Assembly (NCBI RefSeq): GCF_025398275.1
Contig: NZ_JAODOR010000012.1
Coordinates: forward strand, 1 to 64,000
DNA: 64,000 nucleotides
Source: Microbacterium memoriense
GTDB lineage: Bacteria; Actinomycetota; Actinomycetes; Actinomycetales; Microbacteriaceae
Direction: 5' to 3'
Shown here one piece after another: positions 25,294 to 34,523 of the stretch. The translations under genes were made by a program, and so were the position numbers. Numbering within the stretch: position 1 is the first letter of the stretch; each line of letters begins with the position of its first letter. The notes under the pieces were generated by a model. That model was not told where the DNA came from. It worked only from the letters and a program-made list of their open reading frames with translations, and ran no database searches.

Positions 25294-27012
25294 TCAGACC
25301 GGGCGCACACTCACGATCGACGAGATCGGGAGGGTCCGTTCGACGTCGGCGCCGCGGTCGCGTCCGCGGAGGCGCCCGCCACCGAGGCCGGTCACTTCCA
25401 GCGTGACCTCGCGGTCGCTGCCGTCGGGGAGCCGGACGACGACGACGAGGATCGCGCGCACGCGGGCTGCCTGTTCCAGCTCTCGGCCGAGCCACGCCGC
25501 ATCCGCATCGTTCGCGTGCGCGGCGCGAAGCCGCGCGACGAGGGGGGCGTAGGCAGCCGCCGGATCAGGCTCTGCGGCAGCCTCGGGTGCAAGGCGATGG
25601 CGGTCGAGCGTGCGCCGCTGTCCGTCCTGATCGACGGCGACGACGGGGTAACGGGCGTCGGCGATCAGCCAGAAAGCCGTGTCGGGGCTGCTGCGGGTCG
25701 CCAGGCCCTCGCCGAAGGCCATGAGTCCGAGCGGGCGCAGCGACTGGTCGACGGCGACCGCGCGGAGCAACGCGCCGTCGTCGCTCGTGACGAGGGTATG
25801 ACCGCTCGGATCGGGCCCGACGCGGATCGCGCCGTGCCGACTCGAGGAGCGTTCGATCTCGTACGCGAGCGGCTGCGGCAGCCCCGTCAGCGACAGCGCC
25901 GTGAGGAACTCGCGGACCGTGTCGGCCGTCTCGCCCGCCGTGAAGGCTTCGGAGAGCGTCTCGGCCGTGAAGCGATAGGTGGATGCCTGGGCCCGCGATT
26001 CCCGGCGCGCCATCGCGCGCAGGCGCATGTCGAGGTGAGGGGCCAGGGGACCGGGCGCGATCGCCGTGAGGTCGTTCTGCAGGTACACCCGGTCGACTTC
26101 CGGGGGAAGCAGCGCTTGGAGGGCCGCGAGATCCGCATCGGACCCGGCGGCGAACGCGCGCGCCCAGCTCGCGGGCTCGCCATCGGCGGAGAGCACCGCC
26201 CAGCGTTCGAGCTGTCCGCGGAGCGTGGCCGCACGGGCGGGCCACGTCGGATCGAACGGGTAGGCGCCGGGCCAGTGGGCCACCGGCATCCACCCGCCCT
26301 CGGGGGTACGCACGGCGGGCGGGAGCGCATCGCGGAGGCGGTGCGCGACGGCTTCCCAGCGGTCGACGGTGCCGACGCTCATCCACTCGATGCCGGCTCG
26401 GGTGACGAGCCAGTGCCGGTCGTCGACGGCGAGCAGGCCCGCACGTTCGGCGATCGCGATCAGCTCGTCGGCGGCGAGGCCGTCGATGACGGCACCCGAT
26501 TCGACGAAGCGGCGCCGGTCGGCGGCACCCAGGAGCCCCGACCCGATTCGGGAGGCGGGGAGGATCAGCGTGGCCTGCAGCATGTCGGCGAGGGCTGCCG
26601 AGGCCGCGAAAGCCCGTTCGGCGGCGTGCTCGTCGGTCGAGGAGGGCACGGCATCGATGTCCGCGGCATCCGGGACCGTGCGGTGGGCGTCGGCCCGCGC
26701 CGCAATCACGGCGGCGTACGGCCGGCCTTCGTCGTCGACGAGAGCGCGCTCGTGCAGCCGGTCGCGCGTGGCGTCGGCGGGGAGCGCCGCATCCGCCTCG
26801 AGGGCAGCGTCGAGGGCATCGGCATCCGCTGCCGACAGCTCGACGAGCGCGCGGGAGATGGATGCGGGATCCAGCAGCGCGTCGGCGGCATCGAACGCGT
26901 CGGACCACGACGCCGATGGCGAGGCGTGGCGGAGGGCCAGAAGGTGCGCCAAGGACGCGTCATCAAGCTGTGCGAGGCGACTCGCGAGAGAGCGTGCGTC
27001 CGAGGCGGCCAC
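25294..27012 (-). CDS. helicase-associated domain protein (Helicase_C_3)
   Basis: A 572-aa acidic protein with the Helicase_C_3/XPB-Ssl2-like N-terminal domain found next to XPB in actinobacteria. It lacks Walker motifs, so it is not a helicase itself. The N-terminal third is rich in Ala and Asp (for example FDAADALLDPASISRALVELS) and the C-terminal third has an RYPVVAVDQDGQRRTLDRHRL block. It may load or regulate XPB. The end of its gene lies 34 bases before the XPB start and the membrane protein gene 27014..27298 precedes it by one base, so the three are probably one operon. Confidence 0.85.
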   Translation of the reverse strand: MAASDARSLASRLAQLDDASLAHLLALRHASPSASWSDAFDAADALLDPASISRALVELSAADADALDAALEADAALPADATRDRLHERALVDDEGRPYAAVIAARADAHRTVPDAADIDAVPSSTDEHAAERAFAASAALADMLQATLILPASRIGSGLLGAADRRRFVESGAVIDGLAADELIAIAERAGLLAVDDRHWLVTRAGIEWMSVGTVDRWEAVAHRLRDALPPAVRTPEGGWMPVAHWPGAYPFDPTWPARAATLRGQLERWAVLSADGEPASWARAFAAGSDADLAALQALLPPEVDRVYLQNDLTAIAPGPLAPHLDMRLRAMARRESRAQASTYRFTAETLSEAFTAGETADTVREFLTALSLTGLPQPLAYEIERSSSRHGAIRVGPDPSGHTLVTSDDGALLRAVAVDQSLRPLGLMAFGEGLATRSSPDTAFWLIADARYPVVAVDQDGQRRTLDRHRLAPEAAAEPDPAAAYAPLVARLRAAHANDADAAWLGRELEQAARVRAILVVVVRLPDGSDREVTLEVTGLGGGRLRGRDRGADVERTLPISSIVSVRPV

Positions 27013-27013
27013 G

Positions 27014-27298
27014 TCAGCGTGCCTTGTTGGCGCGCGACCTCCGGATGAAGGTCATGATCAACACCGTGAGGAGGAGCAGGAAGGCGATGATCGGGGCGAT
27101 GTAGAGCAGAGCGCTGACGACCGGCCAGACGCCCGACTGGAAGTCGGCGTACTCAAGGCCGGAGGAGGTGCCGATCATGATCGCGATGAAGCACACGATC
27201 GACAGGACCAACAGGCCGAGCGACATGAAGGCGAGGATGCGATCGATGCGGCGAACCGGCAGATCGTCGCGCGAAGGGGGAGTCGAGTGGGACATCAC
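27014..27298 (-). CDS. small membrane protein of the XPB operon
   Basis: A 94-aa protein with two membrane segments (about 23-45 and 60-84), a short N-terminal cytoplasmic tail and a basic C-terminus (RRSRANKAR). No family recognised. It is first in the apparent operon with the helicase-associated protein and XPB genes; the next start is one base after its stop. Confidence 0.75.
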   Translation of the reverse strand: MMSHSTPPSRDDLPVRRIDRILAFMSLGLLVLSIVCFIAIMIGTSSGLEYADFQSGVWPVVSALLYIAPIIAFLLLLTVLIMTFIRRSRANKAR

Positions 27299-27447
27299 CC
27301 CTCAGCCTACTGCGCATTCACGCGTCGCCGCGGTGGCGGTGCCGTAGTCTGGAAGTGGTGCCGTCCGGCGCCCATTCGCCGTGTCCGCACGGGTGAATGC
27401 CCCGACAACACGAACCCGCTCTGCGGGTGTCGATCAGCGAGGTTGAG

Positions 27448-27831
27448 ATGCCCACCGGCAAGGTCAGGTTCTACGACGAGGAAAAGGGCTTCGGCTTCAT
27501 CTCCGGCGACGATGGCCAGGACGTCTTCCTGCACGCGACGGCACTTCCGGCGGGAACGCCCGGTCTCGCGGCCGGAACGCGACTCGAGTTCGGCGTCGCC
27601 GACGGCAAGCGGGGGCTGCAGGCGCTCGCCGTCCGCGTGCTCGATGCTCCGGTGAGCCTCGCCAAGCGCAACCGCATGAAGGCCGACGACATGGCGGTCG
27701 TCCTCGAAGACCTCGTGAAGGTGCTCGACAACGTCGGCGGAGATCTACGGCGTGGGCACTACCCCAACGCAGGCCACAGCAAGAAGGTCGCTGCGATTCT
27801 CCGCAAGGTCGCCGATGACCTCGATGCCTGA
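27448..27831 (+). CDS. cold-shock-domain protein with C-terminal extension
   Basis: A 127-aa protein. Residues 1-66 are a cold-shock domain (PTGKVRFYDEEKGFGFISGDDG, DVFLH), followed by a helical extension of about 60 residues. This two-part form is common in actinobacteria and is distinct from the 69-aa CspA at 15874..16083. The ATG at 27448 places the domain at the N-terminus. The gene overlaps the DUF3027 gene by 17 nt, so the two are coupled. Confidence 0.92.
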   Translation: MPTGKVRFYDEEKGFGFISGDDGQDVFLHATALPAGTPGLAAGTRLEFGVADGKRGLQALAVRVLDAPVSLAKRNRMKADDMAVVLEDLVKVLDNVGGDLRRGHYPNAGHSKKVAAILRKVADDLDA

Positions 27832-28549
27832 GGCCCCCGACGAGCGACTGATCGGCGCGCACGATCTGGCGCTGGCCGCACTGCACGAGATCACGCCGGC
27901 CCGCACGGTCGGCGCGCCCGTGGGGCACACGGTCGAGGATGACGGCGTCGTCTCGCTCCGCTTCCAGAACCTGCAGCCCGGCTACCCCTCGTGGTTCTGG
28001 ACCGTGAGTGTCGCGGTGGTCGAGGGTTCCGAGCCCACCGTGCTCGAGGTCGAACTGCTGCCCGGCGAGGGTGCGCTGCTCGCGCCGGACTGGGTGCCGT
28101 GGGCCGAGCGTCTGGCCGACTACCAGGCGGCGCAGGCCGCGGCCGCTGCCGAGCACGAGGGCGACGATGCCGACGAGGCTGACGACGCCGCCGAGGATGA
28201 GGACGACCTCGACGACCTGGACGACCTGGACGCGTCGGACTTCGACCAGGACGGATCGCCGATCCTGCACGCCGGCGACGTGGACGGGGTCGACATCGAC
28301 TCCCTCGACGAGGACGCCGACGATGAGGACGAAGACTCCCTCGTTGACGAGGACTCCGACGAGGACTCCGACGAGGACGACTCCGACGACGAGGATTCCG
28401 ACGAGGACGACTCCGACGACGAGGATTCCGACGAGGACGACTCCGACGAGGACGACTCCGACGACGAGGATTCCGACGAGGACGACTCCGACGAGGACGA
28501 CTCCGACGAGGACGACTCCCTCGACGAGGGCGCTGACCGGACTTACTGA
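27815..28549 (+). CDS. DUF3027 family protein with long acidic repeat tail
   Basis: A protein of about 244 aa. The first 110 residues form the DUF3027 domain (ERLIGAHDLALAALHEITPARTVG, YPSWFWTVSVAVV, LLPGEGALLAPDWVPWAERL). The second half is extremely acidic: from about residue 125 it is mostly Asp, Glu and Ser, ending in tandem DSDEDDSDDE units. The ATG at 27815 has AAGG seven bases upstream; a second ATG at 27824 is possible. It overlaps the preceding cold-shock-domain gene. DUF3027 genes commonly follow this cold-shock gene in actinobacteria; the function is unknown. Confidence 0.88.
   Translation: MTSMPEAPDERLIGAHDLALAALHEITPARTVGAPVGHTVEDDGVVSLRFQNLQPGYPSWFWTVSVAVVEGSEPTVLEVELLPGEGALLAPDWVPWAERLADYQAAQAAAAAEHEGDDADEADDAAEDEDDLDDLDDLDASDFDQDGSPILHAGDVDGVDIDSLDEDADDEDEDSLVDEDSDEDSDEDDSDDEDSDEDDSDDEDSDEDDSDEDDSDDEDSDEDDSDEDDSDEDDSLDEGADRTY
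28318..28526 (+). repeat. in-frame tandem repeats coding an Asp/Glu/Ser tail
   Basis: Units built from GACGACTCCGACGAGGA and GACGAGGATTCC alternate in-frame in the 3' part of the DUF3027 gene. Near-identical codons show recent slippage or unequal exchange, so the copy number is likely variable between strains. Confidence 0.9.
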
Positions 28550-28669
28550 GCCGGTTCGATCGCGCTCGGCGCTCGAGCCGCGCTCAGTCGCATGGTCACT
28601 GGGGCCGATGACGCCTCATGCGCCACACCCGGTCACACCAGCCCCACGGACCATACGACTCGTGCGGGT

Positions 28670-29797
<1,128 letters not shown>

Positions 29798-29887
29798 CTA
29801 GGGTCGAGCGTCCGCGGCGACAGACTCCGGGCCGTCACAAACGGATAGGCTGAGAGGGCATTTCCGACCCGTGCACCGAGGCCAGCC

Positions 29888-30595
29888 ATGACCGATCTGA
29901 TCGACACCACAGAGATGTACCTGCGCACCATCCTCGAGCTCGAGGAGGAGGGGATCATTCCTCTGCGCGCGCGCATCTCCGAGCGCCTCGGGCATTCCGG
30001 TCCGACGGTCTCGCAGACCATCGGCCGCATGGAGCGCGATGGCCTCGTGGTCGTCACCGAGGATCGGTCGCTGGAACTCACGGCATCCGGTCGGCAGAAG
30101 GCCGTCGACGTCATGCGCAAGCATCGCCTCGCCGAGCGCCTGCTCAGCGACGTGATCGGTCTGGATTGGGCGTATGTCCACGAAGAGGCCTGCCGCTGGG
30201 AGCACGTGATGAGCGAGCAGGTCGAGCGTCGGCTCGTCGAGCTGCTCGGCCACCCCACCGAATCGCCCTACGGCAACCCCATCCCGGGGCTTGCGCAACT
30301 CGGCGACGTCCCGGCGAACACGTTCGACCAGGGGGTCGTCGGCCTCGTCCGGCTGCTGAACGAAACCGGTGGCCCGGTCGACGGGACCGTGCGGCGCCTG
30401 GCCGAGCCGGTGCAAGTCGACCCCGAACTCCTCGAACAGCTGCGGGATGCTGGAGTGATGCCCGGCGGCACCGGAAACTACCGTTTCAGCGAGGGCTACG
30501 TGCTCGTCCAGATGGACGGAAAAGACGAGGGTCTCGAGCTGCCGGTCGAGGTCGCGTCCCACATTTTCCTCGTGGATGCGCGTCCGCGAGTCTGA
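29888..30595 (+). CDS. DtxR/IdeR-family metal-dependent regulator
   Basis: A 235-aa regulator. The N-terminal winged helix (about 1-65: DTTEMYLRTILELEEEG, RISERLGHSGPTVSQTIGRMERDGL) is followed by the metal-binding dimerisation domain with HRLAERLLSDVIGLDW and CRWEHVMSEQVERRL, whose Cys, Glu and His side chains are metal ligands of this family. A C-terminal SH3/FeoA-like domain completes the protein. It senses Fe(II) or Mn(II) and represses uptake genes when metal is plentiful. Which metal cannot be read from the sequence. Confidence 0.92.
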   Translation: MTDLIDTTEMYLRTILELEEEGIIPLRARISERLGHSGPTVSQTIGRMERDGLVVVTEDRSLELTASGRQKAVDVMRKHRLAERLLSDVIGLDWAYVHEEACRWEHVMSEQVERRLVELLGHPTESPYGNPIPGLAQLGDVPANTFDQGVVGLVRLLNETGGPVDGTVRRLAEPVQVDPELLEQLRDAGVMPGGTGNYRFSEGYVLVQMDGKDEGLELPVEVASHIFLVDARPRV

Positions 30596-30827
30596 ACGTC
30601 GCCAGGGAACCAGCTGGGTGCGCTACCCCGCAACGTGACTTATTCGTTACCTTCCGTTAGCCTGGGGAAGTCCGTCGGCGAGAAGCCCGCCACAGGATCG
30701 CCGCGCGAATTGCCTCAACGGCTCGTCGTTTGCACGGTGCACCCGTACATCTGTGCATGACACTGAGTGCCGACGAGCCAGCATCCTTCTGTATTTCGGG
30801 AGGCGTGCGGAGGCGCCGGAGGATAGC

Positions 30828-31733
30828 TTGGCTGAACAGTTCGACTCGTCGACGGAACCCGAAACCGCTCCGACGAACCCAGATCAGCGCGGCCGCGCGC
30901 GACGTTTCTTGTCCCAGCGGTCCGCCACCCGGACCCCTGTCGCTCTGTCGACGGCGGTCGCGAAGACGCCGAAGTCTCCGCGTCCGGGACGCTCGACGGC
31001 CCACCCCATGCGGAGTTTCCTGACGGTCACCGCTGTTGCGGGTCTCGTTGCGACCGTCGCCATCCCCGCGTTCGCGGCCGGCACCGGAACACCGGCAGAG
31101 GCGGTCACGCTGCAGCAGGTCGCGGCAGAGAACGCGCAGTCCCTCGTCGTCGCCTCCGAGGCGACCCCCGAAGCGCTCGCCCGCGACAGCTACTCGGCGA
31201 CCACGCCCGAGGAGATCCAGAGCAAGAAGGACGAAGAAGCCGCGAAGGCAGCTGCAGCCGCCCGTATCGCTGCGGCGGCAGCGTCGACGGCGTCGAACTT
31301 CTCGGCTACGTACAGTGGCGCCATTGCGCTGTCGATCGCCTCGTCCGGCTCGGTGGTGCGCCCGCTCACGTCCTTCAACAGCTTCGGTACGCCGTACGCC
31401 GGTCACAAGGGCACCGACTACATGGCCGACCGCGGCACGCCGATCTACGCGATCGCCGATGGCGTCGTCGTCGAGTCGGCGGAGAGCAGCAGCGGCTGGG
31501 GCGTCTACGTCAAGATCGCCCACAACATCAACGGCACCACCGTCACGTCGCTCTACGCGCACATGAGCTACGGAACGCGGCGGGTCACGGTCGGTCAGTC
31601 CGTCACCGCCGGACAGTTGATCGGCCAGGTCGGTGACACCGGACGCGCTTTCGGTACCCACCTGCACCTCGAGATCTACGTCAGCGGCTCGTGGGTGAAT
31701 CCCGAGAGCTGGTTGCAGGCCAACGTCAGCTGA
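30828..31733 (+). CDS. M23-family peptidoglycan endopeptidase (LytM-like)
   Basis: A 301-aa secreted or membrane-anchored peptidase. A charged N-terminal region is followed by a signal/anchor segment (about 70-92: MRSFLTVTAVAGLVATVAIP), an Ala-rich helical linker and the M23 domain (about 175-301). The zinc ligands are in HKGTDYMADRG and HLHLEIYV (HxH). It would cleave peptidoglycan cross-links. I take TTG at 30828 because GGAGGA lies four bases upstream; an ATG upstream lacks this. The untranslated region of about 230 bases upstream is long, and similar genes in actinobacteria are often riboswitch-controlled, but I could not match a known motif. Confidence 0.88.
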   Translation: MAEQFDSSTEPETAPTNPDQRGRARRFLSQRSATRTPVALSTAVAKTPKSPRPGRSTAHPMRSFLTVTAVAGLVATVAIPAFAAGTGTPAEAVTLQQVAAENAQSLVVASEATPEALARDSYSATTPEEIQSKKDEEAAKAAAAARIAAAAASTASNFSATYSGAIALSIASSGSVVRPLTSFNSFGTPYAGHKGTDYMADRGTPIYAIADGVVVESAESSSGWGVYVKIAHNINGTTVTSLYAHMSYGTRRVTVGQSVTAGQLIGQVGDTGRAFGTHLHLEIYVSGSWVNPESWLQANVS

Positions 31734-31778
31734 CTGTCCTACACTGATCCCGTTGCGCGCGTCGCAGAGGGAGATGAG

Positions 31779-31892
31779 ATGGATCGAGTTCCGAGCATTC
31801 GCTTGCTGAATGCGATCGGTCGCCATGTCCTTCGGCATCGCGAGTTCGACTGCCGCGGCTATCGCCCTGGAATCAAGGCACTGTCTTCATGA
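31779..31892 (+). CDS. candidate 37-aa small protein ending inside a terminator
   Basis: The ATG at 31779 follows GAGGGAGA at a good distance. It opens a 37-codon frame (MDRVPSIRLLNAIGRHVLRH ... GIKALSS) whose stop TGA spans the loop and start of the right arm of the intrinsic terminator 31875..31905. The product is basic and not recognised. It may be a real small protein or a leader peptide whose translation influences the terminator before the HNH gene. Evidence is limited to the ribosome-binding site and the stop position. Confidence 0.4.
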   Translation: MDRVPSIRLLNAIGRHVLRHREFDCRGYRPGIKALSS

Positions 31893-31905
31893 CAGTGCCT
31901 TTTTT
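31875..31905 (+). terminator. intrinsic terminator with T-run before the HNH gene
   Basis: An 11-bp perfect stem (AAGGCACTGTC, 31875-31885; complement 31891-31901) with a 5-nt loop runs into TTTTTT (31900-31905). This is the only textbook rho-independent terminator I see in the window. It lies 25 bases before the ATG of the HNH endonuclease gene. Confidence 0.93.
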
Positions 31906-31929
31906 CGTCCCTTCTCGAGAGGACACTGC

Positions 31930-32427
31930 ATGCGCACTCTGGTCCTGAACGCCGGATACGAGCCCCTGGCCATCGTCTCGTTCAAACGGGCGCTCGTGCT
32001 CGTGATGAACGACAAGGCCACCGTCATCGAGCGCATCGACGGCGATCCGGTGTGGGGGATCCGAGGGGTCTACGAACGCCCCGCGGTGATCGTGTTGACC
32101 CGCTATGTGCGCATACCGGGCAGCCGTCGGGTGCCGCTCACGCGGAGAGGCGTGCTGCGTCGCGACGGACATCGCTGCGCGTATTGCGCGAAAGGCGCCA
32201 CGACGATCGATCACGTGCTGCCCCGCTCGCGTGGTGGCGCAGATTCGTGGGAGAACCTCGTCGCGTGTTGTCTGCGCTGCAACAACGTGAAAGGTGACCG
32301 CACGCCCCAGGAAATGGGGTGGGAGCTGCGCTGGGTCCCGCAGCCGCCGCGCGGGGGCCAGTGGACGGTGCGCGGCACCGAGCGGGCGGATCCGACCTGG
32401 GAGCCGTACCTGTCGCTCGCCGCGTGA
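31930..32427 (+). CDS. HNH endonuclease domain protein
   Basis: A 165-aa protein starting MRTLVLNAGYEPLAIVSFKRAL, the typical opening of a small HNH endonuclease family widespread in actinobacteria. The HNH core is at about 83-125: CAYCAKGATTIDHVLPRSRGGADSWENLVACCLRCN, with paired cysteines that bind a structural zinc and DH/N/H catalytic residues. The role is probably housekeeping nucleic acid processing, but it is not established. The start has GAGAGGACAC upstream. Core-type sequence stops with this gene; an accessory patch follows. Confidence 0.92.
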   Translation: MRTLVLNAGYEPLAIVSFKRALVLVMNDKATVIERIDGDPVWGIRGVYERPAVIVLTRYVRIPGSRRVPLTRRGVLRRDGHRCAYCAKGATTIDHVLPRSRGGADSWENLVACCLRCNNVKGDRTPQEMGWELRWVPQPPRGGQWTVRGTERADPTWEPYLSLAA

Positions 32428-32492
32428 TCCTCGTCCCACTCTGGGTGGGTGTTGTCTGGTGCAAGCACCTTCTGCCGTATGGGCAGAGTTGC

Positions 32493-33089
32493 TTGTGCTC
32501 AGTTCTGGTACAATCTGCCAAGAGATCGGTGGTGGTGCTATCGCTCCCTCTCTTGCTACTGTCCGCCTGCACGGCGGTGGGTAGCCAGCGACCGGATCCA
32601 TCACGCACCGTAGGATCGGGCGTCGATGGGCGCCTGTCCACCATAAGAGTCGAGTCTGAGGGCGCGACCGTCGAATTGCCCGTTGACGTGGAGATCGGTC
32701 TTTGGCTGAACACTATCGATAGCTCCAGGGAAGACGCTGCTCCCGTACCGCGGTCTGACGCTTGGCACTTGTTCGAATTGCCTTCTACAGGCGAGTGGAT
32801 CATGTTCGACACGACGAACGATCGTGACTTTGATGTCCTCGAGGTCCTCACCTATCCAGAGGGGCTCGATGAGAACGGTGTGCCCATAAGCGTCGTTGTT
32901 CACCCCTTGTGCGGGGCTCAGGCGCACGCGTCCTGTGCTGACCTCGTGTCGGGTGCAACCGGAGTCCGGATGCCCCTCAACGTCGTGCGGACCGCTATTG
33001 CTGACACTGAATACTTCGCGCTCGGCGGCGTCTTGGTCCCCCCAAAGGGACAGGCCCCTGAAAGCTTCATGGCTCTACTGAAAAACTAA
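32493..33089 (+). CDS. lipoprotein of unknown function in accessory patch
   Basis: Predicted lipoprotein of about 198 aa. The signal is SAKRSVVVLSLPLLLLSAC with a lipobox LSAC. The start is uncertain: TTG at 32493 gives a basic n-region before the hydrophobic core, while GTG at 32529 would lack it. The mature part has about 165 residues with two Cys (HPLCGAQAHASC) and no recognised family. Codon use is less GC-biased than in the flanking genes, which suggests transfer. The 354-aa gene at 33125 follows after 35 bases and may be in the same transcript. Confidence 0.62.
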   Translation: MCSVLVQSAKRSVVVLSLPLLLLSACTAVGSQRPDPSRTVGSGVDGRLSTIRVESEGATVELPVDVEIGLWLNTIDSSREDAAPVPRSDAWHLFELPSTGEWIMFDTTNDRDFDVLEVLTYPEGLDENGVPISVVVHPLCGAQAHASCADLVSGATGVRMPLNVVRTAIADTEYFALGGVLVPPKGQAPESFMALLKN

Positions 33090-33124
33090 GGGCGCATACA
33101 GCTAGAACTGGAGCAGATAGCCAA

Positions 33125-34189
33125 ATGTACGACACCTCGGCGCCGACGCACCCCACCGAAACGCTCATTGCTGGTCCTCGCGGCAGACGATTCCTCCTGG
33201 AGTATGCACTTGCCTCAGAGTCCACCTATCGACCCGTGCGCGACGAGGGCTCGTTCGGGTTCGCAGTTGCCCATGCGGCACATGCCCTCACTCCGAGGAA
33301 ATGGCGCGGGATGCCATTCGTTGGTTCCAACGCAAGGGAGTCGAAGATCGTCGACATGACAGTCGGCGAAGTTGCCGCCCGACTGAACCACGTCGAACTC
33401 CACGCCTCCCATGCGTCAATTCGCCTTGCTCTGGCGTTGGCGACCGACAGAGGGAAATATTGGGAACACCCTGACGGCGAAGACCTCCTTGCAGCGACCC
33501 CCGAACTTCACCGGGCATTGCGGCGGGTCGCTGTCTATATCACCGCTTCAGGGCTCACCAGCTGGTGGTACACCCCCATCGCCAAAGGTAGACAGCAGGT
33601 CGTGACTTGGAACGGCGTTTTCCCGCCACTTCCCCGCGAAAACCGCTCGATTGTGCCCCAGGTCAACGCCATGCAGCGCGGGCTCGACTTTCCCTCCACA
33701 CCGCGCCCGGTGCCGTCATCTACTCGCTCGCTCGCCGACGGAAGTCCTGCTGGCCTTTGGTTCGTTGAGGACAACCTCGGACAAACCCGCGCGGAGAGCA
33801 CTGGATTAATCGCGCCGGACGAGGCACAAGTGTTCGAAATCACCTCCTCCGCCGACTGGGCCGAGCTATGCGTGCGGTATCCGCTCGAGGTGACCCAAAC
33901 GGGAGGCGCGGGCGCGAGTCGGAGCGTTGTGCGCGACGCAGCTAACCGAGTGCTAGTCCCGGATTGGCTGCGAGTCGCAGATCAGTATCAAGGCGTGCAT
34001 CTTCAAGTCGGCGCGTACCTCGCGGCCAGCGCTCTCCCGATCGATACGGGAAGCGCCCTGAGCATCATGACAGGCTGGGACCCCGACGAGACGATCTGGC
34101 TCAGTCCGGAGGTCAGCTACAGCGGCGAGCGAACTCAGTGGGCACTCAAGGAAGATGGCTTCAACATGGTCTGGGCAAAATCCTCCTAA
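33125..34189 (+). CDS. unrecognised 354-aa protein in accessory patch
   Basis: The ATG at 33125 opens a soluble protein of 354 aa without signal peptide or membrane segments. I do not recognise a family. Visible features are a basic PRKWRGMPFVGSNAR stretch (about 57-71), a Trp-rich TSWWYTPIAKGRQQVVTWNG segment (about 143-162), and a C-terminal ESxxxI-poor, beta-rich end (IWLSPEVSYSGERTQWALKE). It lies between a lipoprotein gene of the same composition and a recombinase operon, so it may be cargo of a mobile element. Confidence 0.6.
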   Translation: MYDTSAPTHPTETLIAGPRGRRFLLEYALASESTYRPVRDEGSFGFAVAHAAHALTPRKWRGMPFVGSNARESKIVDMTVGEVAARLNHVELHASHASIRLALALATDRGKYWEHPDGEDLLAATPELHRALRRVAVYITASGLTSWWYTPIAKGRQQVVTWNGVFPPLPRENRSIVPQVNAMQRGLDFPSTPRPVPSSTRSLADGSPAGLWFVEDNLGQTRAESTGLIAPDEAQVFEITSSADWAELCVRYPLEVTQTGGAGASRSVVRDAANRVLVPDWLRVADQYQGVHLQVGAYLAASALPIDTGSALSIMTGWDPDETIWLSPEVSYSGERTQWALKEDGFNMVWAKSS

Positions 34190-34523
34190 CCGTGACTCTC
34201 TCAAAGACCCTCCTTCGACAGGCTTAAGGCGTGCATCCGGGGCGACGTGGATACCGACGTTGTCCCGTTCGCCGGCGGCGGCGTTGCAGCCGATCGGCCA
34301 ACTCCGCCGCAGCGCCGGCGTCCGGTCTCGGGTTGGTCCTTCGCGCGGCGAGGATAGGGGGACTCGATGTGCCGTGGATCTAGATGTGTGCCGCAGGCGG
34401 TTGATCCTCGATGGCACCAGAGTCTCATCGCATTCGACGCCGACGGAGCCATGCCGAACCTTGCCCTGCGAGGATGAAACGTCGAGGCGGTGGTCGGCGG
34501 AGCGTTCCTTGGCTGTTAGCGCC
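34190..34523. other. gap between unknown gene and recombinase operon
   Basis: These 334 bases contain no supported gene, no repeat of the local families and no obvious terminal inverted repeat matching the other side of the recombinase operon. It would contain the left end of the element, if that is mobile. Confidence 0.5.

Noticed and set aside
30600..30827. c-di-AMP or cobalamin riboswitch before the M23 peptidase
   Set aside because: The leader is long and has GC-rich segments with loosely similar words, but none of the conserved core segments of either riboswitch could be aligned.
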